Of a DNA stretch of 26,162 nucleotides, positions 6,764-13,822 are shown in pieces. Positions within the stretch are counted from its first letter, which is position 1. Every line of letters starts with the position of its first letter. This DNA is from JANMDR01 sp031376425 (GTDB taxonomy: Bacteria > Pseudomonadota > Gammaproteobacteria > Burkholderiales > Usitatibacteraceae), in assembly GCA_031376425.1 (NCBI GenBank), contig JANMDR010000116.1, forward strand, positions 1-26,162. Reading direction: 5' to 3'. The position numbers and the translations under genes are program-made. The notes beneath the pieces were generated by a model that saw only the letters and a list, made by a program, of their open reading frames with translations, was not told the DNA's origin and made no database searches.

Positions 6764-7510
6764 TCACAGCACCCAGCGTGCTACGAGCGGCAATAAAATT
6801 GCACCAAAAATCGCGTGTAAACCCATGCCAAGACTGGCGTAAGCGCCCGCTCGCGCGTCTACTGAGTAGGCACGTGCCGTGCCAATACCGTGTGCCGCCA
6901 CGCCTACGGCAAAACCGCGCACTGCCCAATCTTTGATACCTAGCAGGTTTAGCAAAGGTGTCGCCACCAAAGCACCAATAATGCCGGTGGAGACGGTAAA
7001 AATTGCGGTGAGCGTAGCCGAGCCACCCGCCTGCTGCGAAATTGCCATCGCAATAGGCGCGGTTACAGATTTTGGCAACAGCGATGCCACCATCGCTGGC
7101 GGTGCATCAAACAACCGCGCTACCGAAATAGCCACTAATACCGATACCGCGCCACCCATCAACATTGCAATCATCAATGGCAGGGCTTGGGCTGCTAATT
7201 CCTTCCATAATCGTGCCAAGGGAATCGCTAAGGCAACGGTAGCCGTCCCTAATAGAAAATGCACAAACTGTGCACCTTGAAAATAGGTTTGATAATCAGT
7301 TTTGGTCATTGTGAGAACCGCAATGATGGCACAAATTGCAATTAGCACCGGATTGGCAAGTGGATGTTTATTGCTGCGCTGGTAAATTGATTCCGCTATT
7401 AGATAGCTAACTAGGGTAAGCGTCAAACCAAACAGGGGCGTTGCCGATAGATAGACCCAAATATCGGCTAAGCTCGGCAGGCCTTGCGATATGTTTGGCG
7501 TCGCTTTCAT
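6764..7510 (-). CDS. lrgB: LrgB family membrane protein
   Basis: 248 residues, the family's usual length, nearly all hydrophobic membrane segments. The LPKSVTAPIAM motif, the GGSATLTAIFTVSTGIIGA segment and the AHGIGTARA motif near the C-terminus are characteristic of LrgB/CidB. The start overlaps the lrgA stop as ATGA (7507-7510). LrgAB pairs were first described as holin/antiholin-like, but members transport small organic acids (PLGG1 for glycolate in plants, PftAB for pyruvate in Bacillus). In this carbon-metabolism setting an organic-acid transporter role is the better guess, but it is inference. Confidence 0.92.
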   Translation of the reverse strand: MKATPNISQGLPSLADIWVYLSATPLFGLTLTLVSYLIAESIYQRSNKHPLANPVLIAICAIIAVLTMTKTDYQTYFQGAQFVHFLLGTATVALAIPLARLWKELAAQALPLMIAMLMGGAVSVLVAISVARLFDAPPAMVASLLPKSVTAPIAMAISQQAGGSATLTAIFTVSTGIIGALVATPLLNLLGIKDWAVRGFAVGVAAHGIGTARAYSVDARAGAYASLGMGLHAIFGAILLPLVARWVL

Positions 7511-7869
7511 GGTATTTTGCTAGCGCTTTTTTGAGTACGACTTAAAAGCCACCGCAGACAAAGTGCCGTCGTGGTGATGGCGGCAATTGTGCTTAAAATT
7601 ATTGCCAAAGTCCATGCCAATACTGACTGTTGCAGCGAGCTTGCATATAACATCACGCCCACTGCAGCAGGGATAAAAAACACACTGAGGTTAGCTAATA
7701 AGCTATCTGCGGCTTGCGCAATGGCCGGTTCTATGTTTTTACGCACCACCAAAAAAATCAATAGCAACACCATGCCCAATACCGGCCCCGGCACCACGCC
7801 TTGCGTAAAGTGCGCCACCACTTCACCGGTTGACTGAAATACTAATAAAATAGCGATGCCTTTGAGCAT
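7507..7869 (-). CDS. lrgA: LrgA/CidA family membrane protein
   Basis: 120 residues with four predicted membrane helices and the family motif VPGPVLGMVLL near residue 26, ANLSVFFIPAAVGVM near 65, and a basic C-terminus. TGAGG lies about 9 bases before the ATG. It is coupled to lrgB by a 4-base overlap, and the two probably form one membrane complex. The SDR gene ends 31 bases upstream on the same strand, so the three may be co-transcribed. Confidence 0.92.
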   Translation of the reverse strand: MLKGIAILLVFQSTGEVVAHFTQGVVPGPVLGMVLLLIFLVVRKNIEPAIAQAADSLLANLSVFFIPAAVGVMLYASSLQQSVLAWTLAIILSTIAAITTTALCLRWLLSRTQKSASKIP

Positions 7870-7900
7870 TAAGTATGCCTCATTATCGGGAAAACAAGCC

Positions 7901-8683
7901 TCATTTTACGAGGGGTCGAATAGCCGAAAACCCGCCATCTAGCGCCCAAACTTGGCCCGTAATTCGCGCCGCCTGGGGTGCAATTAAATAACTAATAAGT
8001 TCGGCTAGTTCTTCCGCAGTGCCAATACCGCCTAAAGGGTATTGTTTAGCCGCACCCTCCCGCATGGGCGGTGACGAAATAAACTTAGCCACCCCAGGCG
8101 TATCCATCATTCCTGGCGCTACCGCATTTATGCGTATACCACTACCGGCATATGTTGCAGCCGCAGCACGCACCAAGGCTTCAATACCGCCTTTGGAAGC
8201 AGCAACCGCCTCGTGATTAGGCGTGCCCATACGCGCAGCTACGGTTGAAACCATTACCACAGCGCCAGGTTTCTGCGCTGACCTTGCAGCATCAATAAAA
8301 CCTTGCAAAGTAAAAAATGCACTATCTAAATTCGCCGCCAAGCAGGCGCGATATTGCTCAACAGACGTACGATGCAGCGGCGCAATAAACGCTTGACCGG
8401 CACAATGTACAAGTGCATCAGCATGCAATCCGGCATCTTTTAGCCGCGCAAATACCAAGGCCGCACCTTCAGGTGTGGATACATCAGCTTCAATACTTAT
8501 CGTAGCACTTGGTAAGTCATTCAAACTGCTCAAACGCTCACTACTGCGGCTCACCACAGCCACTTGTGCGCCAGCGCGTTGCACCGTTTGCATGACGGCG
8601 CGGCCTAGGCCGCCAGCTGCACCGGTGATTAATACTAATTGTGGTACTACACTTTGAACAGCATTTGGGGTCGAAACGGTCAT
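7901..8683 (-). CDS. SDR family protein lacking the catalytic tyrosine
   Basis: 260 residues with a full Rossmann fold: TGAAGGLG cofactor loop (20-27), ADV (66-68), CAG (94-96), Asn118, the catalytic-type Ser146 in VMVSTVAA, and the RINAVAPG segment (184-191). The YxxxK motif reads HEAVAASKGG, so Lys164 is present but the tyrosine position is Val160. Classical SDR reduction needs that tyrosine. Either another residue substitutes (His157 is close), or the protein binds NAD(P)(H) without classical catalysis. I recall SDR relatives with a similar HEAxAAxK motif, unverified. It precedes lrgAB on the same strand. Confidence 0.85.
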   Translation of the reverse strand: MTVSTPNAVQSVVPQLVLITGAAGGLGRAVMQTVQRAGAQVAVVSRSSERLSSLNDLPSATISIEADVSTPEGAALVFARLKDAGLHADALVHCAGQAFIAPLHRTSVEQYRACLAANLDSAFFTLQGFIDAARSAQKPGAVVMVSTVAARMGTPNHEAVAASKGGIEALVRAAAATYAGSGIRINAVAPGMMDTPGVAKFISSPPMREGAAKQYPLGGIGTAEELAELISYLIAPQAARITGQVWALDGGFSAIRPLVK

Positions 8684-8817
8684 TACAATTTTTGCCTTTC
8701 TTGGCTGTGGATTACGGACTTAACGTGTTACATTTTACCCATCAAGTTCGGCTCACGCGGTTTATGTAATAAGTACCGAGTAAAATTGAAATTTGTAATC
8801 GACTCTAGGAGAGCTTT

Positions 8818-9108
8818 ATGGGCAAAATACTAATGTGGTTTGTTGCCATTATCGCGGGCTTTATTTTTTACAAGGCCACAAAAGCGCGAAAATCTGTGGA
8901 TAACAATAATAACGATCGCCAAGGCATGCGCAATCAGCGCCACCCTGATGCACAACTGGATAGCCAGTCAGATGGCAGGGCTAAAACCGAGGCGATGCTT
9001 CTGTGCGCTGTGTGTGGCGTTCATTTACCTGCGTCTGAAACCAAAACAAGCAATGGCATCATCTCCTGCAGCGATATACACGCTTGCAGCAATAAAAACC
9101 CTCAATAA
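8818..9108 (+). CDS. PP0621 family protein
   Basis: 96 residues. AGGAGAG lies 7 bases before the ATG. An N-terminal membrane helix (about 4-19, MWFVAIIAGFIFYKA) is followed by a basic and then polar Asn/Gln-rich linker. The C-terminal half holds CAVCGVHLPASE and a later ISCSDIHAC, the cysteine/histidine pattern of PP0621 proteins, probably a small zinc-binding knuckle facing the cytoplasm. The stop overlaps the kinase start as TAATG (9106-9110), so the two are coupled. In many beta- and gammaproteobacteria this protein sits immediately before a PilS-type kinase. Its function is unknown. Confidence 0.8.
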   Translation: MGKILMWFVAIIAGFIFYKATKARKSVDNNNNDRQGMRNQRHPDAQLDSQSDGRAKTEAMLLCAVCGVHLPASETKTSNGIISCSDIHACSNKNPQ

Positions 9109-10862
9109 TGCGCCACAGCAACGCTATCTCTAAACGTGCGGGCTATACCTTTTTGGATCCAGACTGGACCAATCACGCTGAGGATATGGCCCACGGCGCT
9201 GGGCGTGAGGCCAATTTATTTGGCGCACTCATTACATTTTGCTGGCTACGGGTAACGCTTTCACTGGTTTTATGTATGGCGTTTTGGGGGTTTGCGCGGC
9301 AGCAGTTTTTTGGCATTTATGAGCCAAAAATAGCCGAAATTGTGCTGATAAGCTATTTGATTTTTAGCATTGGCGCACTTATCACGGCGCGCAGGCGCAG
9401 CAATTCCATTCAACTGCAATTAATCGGCCACGTACTGGCAGACGTAATTGCCGTTGTGCTGCTCATGTTTGCGTCCGGTGGCGTGCGCTCTGGTATTGGG
9501 CTGTTGTTACTAGTTACATTAGCCGCAGCGGGTCTCATCAGCCGTGGGCGCATGGTATTTTTTAACGCCGCCATAGCGGCATTAGCCGTGTTGTATGAGC
9601 AAACGCATCAAATGCTGTTTTACAACGCACCGTTCTCAGATTTTTTTCAGAGCGGCTTGTTGGCGGGCAGTTATTTCGCCATCGCAGCGCTGGGCTACAC
9701 TCTCGCAAAATATGCCAGTGGTGCGGAACAAATTGCCCAAGAACGTAGTGTGGATTTAGCCAATCTAGCGCAAATCAACGCCCTCGTTATTCGCGATATG
9801 CAAGACGGTTTTCTCGTGGTGGACGCCCAAGGGTTTATTCGTCAACACAACGCCAAATGCGAGGCGTTAGTCGGTGGAATTTCTAGCGATGGCGGTCAAA
9901 GTCTTTATGATGCTGTGCCGCAATTAGCGCAGTTTTACAAAGACTGGCAACAAGATCGCTCGCAGATTTTTCCGGTTGTTCGCAGCAACCGTACGCAAAA
10001 AGAAATTCAAGTACGCTTCGTGGCCATTGGTGGTGCCGACGACGCTTCTATCTTAAACAATAATACCTCGTCGCAAAATGTCTTACTTTCACCCACCGTT
10101 ATTTTCTTAGAAGATGCTGGGCGTATTCGCGCACAAGCACAGCAGCTTAAACTAGCTGCCCTAGGACGTCTCACTGCAAATATTGCACATGAAATCCGTA
10201 ATCCGCTATCCAGCATTAATCACGCAGCTGAGCTGTTACAAGAAGATATCGGGCGCAACAGTGACGATATTCGCTTGCTCAATATTATTCGCGATAACAG
10301 CTTTCGGCTTGATCGAATGGTCCAAGAAGTGCTGTATCTTAATCGCCGTGATCGTGCGCATCCAGAAACTATTGATCCACGTCCTTATCTGGAAACATTT
10401 TTACGCGATTTTTGCGCGAATGAAAAAAGCGATGCAGCACGTTTTGATTTACAAATTACCACAACGAAAAATATTGTATTTGACCGCAGCCACCTAGATC
10501 AGGTGTTATGGAATTTGGTACGCAATGCGGCGCGTTACGCTAATGACAATCCTGGTGCAATACGCGTTATCCTGCGCATCGCAACCAATCTCAGTACAGC
10601 ACTAAGTGCAACTGACCCAATACCCCAAACTGCAGAATTATTGGTTTGTGATAACGGTACAGGCGTGCCAGCTGATACTATTGCGCATCTATTTGAACCG
10701 TTTTTTACGACCGATAGTCAGGGAACAGGATTAGGGCTTTATGTGGCGCGCGAACTAAGCGACGTCAATAATGCCTTGCTCGACTATTTGCCAGTGCCTG
10801 AACGCGACGATAATTTGGGTGAAGGTGGGTGTTTTAGGCTCACCTTGCAAGTGGCTCACTAA
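9108..10862 (+). CDS. pilS: PilS-type sensor histidine kinase
   Basis: 584 residues. About six membrane helices lie between residues 37 and 203, the PilS sensor architecture, followed by a PAS-like region (about 220-345; MQDGFLVVDAQGFIRQHN). The H-box is IAHEIRNPLSSI with phospho-acceptor His361, the N-box is near 469-476 (NLVRNAARYA), the G1 box has Asp515 (DNGTGVP), and the G2 box GTGLGLYV is near 540. Autophosphorylation and transfer to the regulator encoded 47 bases downstream follow from the family. In Pseudomonas PilS controls pilin transcription. No pilus gene is in the window, so the target here is inferred from architecture only. Confidence 0.85.
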   Translation: MRHSNAISKRAGYTFLDPDWTNHAEDMAHGAGREANLFGALITFCWLRVTLSLVLCMAFWGFARQQFFGIYEPKIAEIVLISYLIFSIGALITARRRSNSIQLQLIGHVLADVIAVVLLMFASGGVRSGIGLLLLVTLAAAGLISRGRMVFFNAAIAALAVLYEQTHQMLFYNAPFSDFFQSGLLAGSYFAIAALGYTLAKYASGAEQIAQERSVDLANLAQINALVIRDMQDGFLVVDAQGFIRQHNAKCEALVGGISSDGGQSLYDAVPQLAQFYKDWQQDRSQIFPVVRSNRTQKEIQVRFVAIGGADDASILNNNTSSQNVLLSPTVIFLEDAGRIRAQAQQLKLAALGRLTANIAHEIRNPLSSINHAAELLQEDIGRNSDDIRLLNIIRDNSFRLDRMVQEVLYLNRRDRAHPETIDPRPYLETFLRDFCANEKSDAARFDLQITTTKNIVFDRSHLDQVLWNLVRNAARYANDNPGAIRVILRIATNLSTALSATDPIPQTAELLVCDNGTGVPADTIAHLFEPFFTTDSQGTGLGLYVARELSDVNNALLDYLPVPERDDNLGEGGCFRLTLQVAH

Positions 10863-10909
10863 CGTTTTTAAATCTAAGGGCTAGCGCCTTTCTAACTCTC
10901 AAAACCGCC

Positions 10910-12346
10910 ATGACCAAGCATGTTCTTGTAGTTGACGATGAAAAAGATATCCGCGAGTTACTCGTGCTCACGCTTAGCCGCATGGGCATTGAGGCTGATA
11001 CGGCGGCAAATTGCCAAGATGCGTTCGCACGCATTAGCGAGCGTAACTATGACCTTTGCCTCACCGATATGCGGCTACCTGATGGTGATGGTATGCAAAT
11101 TGTAGAATACATCGCGAAAAACTCCGGCAACACCCCCGTGGCCGTCATAACCGCATATGGCAGCACTGATAATGCCGTAGCCGCCCTAAAAGCAGGTGCC
11201 TTTGATTACTTGGCTAAACCAATCCAACTCAAACAATTACGTGATTTAATTAGCTCGGCACTCAGTCTGCCGCGTGCACCATCGATAGGTGATGCCCCGG
11301 CCGCGCCGCGCCGTATTGCGCCCGCGACTAAATCAACTCCCCATACTACGACGACTGCGACCACAGCCGCTATGGGACCCCAGCTCATTGGCGAATCCAG
11401 TGCTATCGTTAAAGCACGAGACCTTATCGCCAAATTAGCGCGCAGCCAAGCCCCTGTTTATATTGCGGGTGAGTCTGGCAGCGGTAAGGAAGTTGCAGCA
11501 CGGCTGATTCACAGCGCTTCATCACGACGTGAAGCACGTTTTGTGGCAGTTAACTGTGGTGCGATTCCGGAAAATTTAATGGAGAGTGAGTTTTTCGGGT
11601 ACAAGCGCGGTGCCTTTACAGGTGCCGATACGGAACGCGAAGGCTTTCTACACGCGGCCGATGGCGGTACCTTGTTTCTTGACGAAGTAGCTGATTTGCC
11701 ACTCGCGATGCAAGTTAAGTTATTGCGTGTTATTCAAGACAAAAAAGTACGTATGCTAGGTGAAACAAATGAGAAGACGATTGATTTTCGTATTATCTGC
11801 GCCACCCATAAAAACCTTGCGAGCAAGGTAGCAGCAGGTGAGTTTAGGCAAGATCTGTTCTACCGATTAAACGTAATCGAGCTTAAAATGCCGGCGCTAC
11901 GCGAAATTAGCGATGACTTACCCTTGCTAATTGAGCAATTATTGGTAAGACTAAGTGCACAAGCAGGTATGCAGGTTCCAATACTAGACATCTCAGCGCA
12001 AACAGCGCTCCGTCGTTATGATTACCCCGGCAATGTGCGCGAATTAGAAAATATTTTAGAACGTGCGCTCGCACTTTGCGATGGCAACACTATTTTCGAA
12101 CAAGACCTACACTTACAGCCAGGCGACGATGCACCATCCAGTGTCAGCGATACGATTATCAGCAACGAGGCCACAAACAGCAATAAACTCACTATGCCAC
12201 TGCATGACTATTTAGACCGCATTGAACGCGAACAAATTATGAAGGCGCTTGAACAAACCGAGAATAATCGGACGCAGGCAGCGCGTGTTCTAGGCGTGAC
12301 GTTTAGATCGCTGCGCTATCGGCTAACGCGCTTAGGCATAGACTAA
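10910..12346 (+). CDS. pilR: PilR/NtrC-type sigma-54 response regulator
   Basis: 478 residues in three parts. The receiver (1-120) has acidic residues Asp9-Asp10, phospho-acceptor Asp53 (LTDMRLPDGDG) and Lys103. A Thr/Ala/Pro-rich linker follows. The AAA+ sigma-54 domain has Walker A GESGSGKE (187-194), the sigma-54 contact loop GAFTGA (234-239), Walker B GGTLFLDEVAD (252-262) and YPGNVRELEN. The Fis-type helix-turn-helix ends the protein (NRTQAARVLGVTFRSLRYRL). All motifs needed to activate sigma-54 RNA polymerase are intact. With the adjacent kinase it forms a complete two-component system. Confidence 0.88.
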   Translation: MTKHVLVVDDEKDIRELLVLTLSRMGIEADTAANCQDAFARISERNYDLCLTDMRLPDGDGMQIVEYIAKNSGNTPVAVITAYGSTDNAVAALKAGAFDYLAKPIQLKQLRDLISSALSLPRAPSIGDAPAAPRRIAPATKSTPHTTTTATTAAMGPQLIGESSAIVKARDLIAKLARSQAPVYIAGESGSGKEVAARLIHSASSRREARFVAVNCGAIPENLMESEFFGYKRGAFTGADTEREGFLHAADGGTLFLDEVADLPLAMQVKLLRVIQDKKVRMLGETNEKTIDFRIICATHKNLASKVAAGEFRQDLFYRLNVIELKMPALREISDDLPLLIEQLLVRLSAQAGMQVPILDISAQTALRRYDYPGNVRELENILERALALCDGNTIFEQDLHLQPGDDAPSSVSDTIISNEATNSNKLTMPLHDYLDRIEREQIMKALEQTENNRTQAARVLGVTFRSLRYRLTRLGID

Positions 12347-12408
12347 CTACCGTTGGAAACGCTTTATTTTTCTGCATCTCCAGCATATTAATTTATTTTA
12401 AATTCATC

Positions 12409-13221
12409 ATGATTACAACCTCCGTCGACACCACTTATCACGCACTACTACAACACGTTCTTGACCACGGCGTAAACAAAGGTGACCGTACCGGCACTGG
12501 AACCCGTTCGGTTTTTGGCTATCAAATGCGCTTTGATTTGAGTCAACACTTTCCGCTGCTCACCACCAAAAAACTGCACCTAAAATCAATTGTGCATGAG
12601 CTACTCTGGTTTTTATCGGGCGATACCAATGTAGCTTATCTCAAACAAAATGGCATATCGATTTGGGATGAATGGGCAGACGCTCAGGGTAATTTAGGCC
12701 CCGTATACGGCCATCAATGGCGCAGCTGGGCAGCACCCGATGGCCGCGTGATTGATCAAATAACAGATGTAATCGCGCAAATAAAAAAAGACCCCAACTC
12801 ACGCCGCTTAATTGTATCCGCATGGAATCCTGCTGATATTCCCGCCATGGCATTGGCCCCTTGTCACGCGTTATTTCAGTTTTACGTGGCTGATGGCAAG
12901 CTTTCTTGTCAGCTCTACCAGCGTAGTGCCGACATATTTTTGGGCGTCCCGTTTAACATTGCCAGCTATGCCCTACTCACGCAAATGGTAGCGCAAGTAT
13001 GCGGGTTGCAAGCCGGTACTTTCGTACATACTTTGGGTGATGCGCATATTTATGCCAATCACTTTGAACAGGTAAATACGCAGCTGGCCCGCGAACCGAA
13101 AGCCCCGCCAGTTATGCGTTTACGACCGGACGTTAAAGATATCTTGAGTTTTAAGTTTGAAGATTTCACGCTAGAAAATTACGATCCGCATCCTGGTATC
13201 AAAGCACCGATTGCTGTTTAG
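12409..13221 (+). CDS. thyA: thymidylate synthase
   Basis: 270 residues, close to the 264 of Escherichia coli ThyA. It converts dUMP to dTMP with methylene-tetrahydrofolate. Visible signatures: GDRTGTGTRSVFG phosphate loop (Arg27), LHELLWFL-like VHELLWFLSG, active-site Cys152 in APCHALFQFYV, the Arg pair in NSRRLIVSAWNP, QRSADIFLGVPFNIASYA and GDAHIYANH. A few residues precede the usual YHALLQ start, and the ribosome-binding site before the ATG is poor. It is followed after 12 bases by folA, the enzyme that regenerates tetrahydrofolate from its dihydrofolate product. Confidence 0.97.
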   Translation: MITTSVDTTYHALLQHVLDHGVNKGDRTGTGTRSVFGYQMRFDLSQHFPLLTTKKLHLKSIVHELLWFLSGDTNVAYLKQNGISIWDEWADAQGNLGPVYGHQWRSWAAPDGRVIDQITDVIAQIKKDPNSRRLIVSAWNPADIPAMALAPCHALFQFYVADGKLSCQLYQRSADIFLGVPFNIASYALLTQMVAQVCGLQAGTFVHTLGDAHIYANHFEQVNTQLAREPKAPPVMRLRPDVKDILSFKFEDFTLENYDPHPGIKAPIAV

Positions 13222-13233
13222 GCGGAGCGAATT

Positions 13234-13773
13234 ATGGAAATTGCCCTCATCGCCGCGATGGCAAATAACCGCGTCATCGGCATCAATAACACTATGCCTT
13301 GGCATTTACCTGATGACTTCGCGCACTTTAAACGCCTAACATTAAATCACCCCATTATTATGGGTCGCAAAACCTATGAATCTATTGGCCGTGCGCTACC
13401 ATCTCGCCGCAATATAGTAGTGAGCCGTAATAGCAACTTTAACGCCGCTGGCGTAGAGGTTTTTGCATCCCTTGATGCCGCCATCACGGCGGCAAAGCAT
13501 CCATCGACTATACCAAGTGTCGGATCAGATACAGGCGTTGCCAAATTATCGACTGGCACTATATTTGTTATCGGTGGTGCTACGCTATATGCGCAAGCTT
13601 TGCCACTCGCGCAACGCCTGTATCTAACCTTAGTTGATGCGGCAATTAGCGGTGATACTTGGTTTCCAGAAATCGCCGAAGCGCAATGGCGCGAGCTTAG
13701 TCGCACGCATCACGCGAGCGACTCACGCCACACGTATGCATTCGATTTTGTAGAGTATGCGCGACGCACCTAA
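13234..13773 (+). CDS. folA: dihydrofolate reductase
   Basis: 179 residues, about 20 longer than Escherichia coli FolA. It reduces dihydrofolate to tetrahydrofolate with NADPH. Signatures: IAAMANNRVIG, MPWHLPDD with catalytic Asp28 (Asp27 in Escherichia coli numbering), IMGRKTYESIGRALPSR for NADPH binding, and FVIGGATLYAQAL. The extra length is a loop of about 15-20 residues near 88-107 (HPSTIPSVGSDTGVAKLSTG). GGAG lies 6 bases upstream of the ATG inside the 12-base gap to thyA, so the pair is an operon. It converges with ppc, with only 31 bases between the stops. Confidence 0.96.
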   Translation: MEIALIAAMANNRVIGINNTMPWHLPDDFAHFKRLTLNHPIIMGRKTYESIGRALPSRRNIVVSRNSNFNAAGVEVFASLDAAITAAKHPSTIPSVGSDTGVAKLSTGTIFVIGGATLYAQALPLAQRLYLTLVDAAISGDTWFPEIAEAQWRELSRTHHASDSRHTYAFDFVEYARRT

Positions 13774-13784
13774 CAGATAACGCG

Positions 13785-13822
13785 GCTAGCCACAATTGCG
13801 CGGCTTAACCACTATTGCGCAG
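13785..13822 (-). repeat. 19-bp tandem duplication of the ppc stop region
   Basis: On the minus strand 13822-13804 encodes the ppc end L-R-N-S-G-stop. The next 19 bases (13803-13785) repeat it with 14 of 19 identical and, in the shifted frame, read P-R-N-C-G-stop. The copy lies in the short gap between ppc and folA. Confidence 0.7.
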
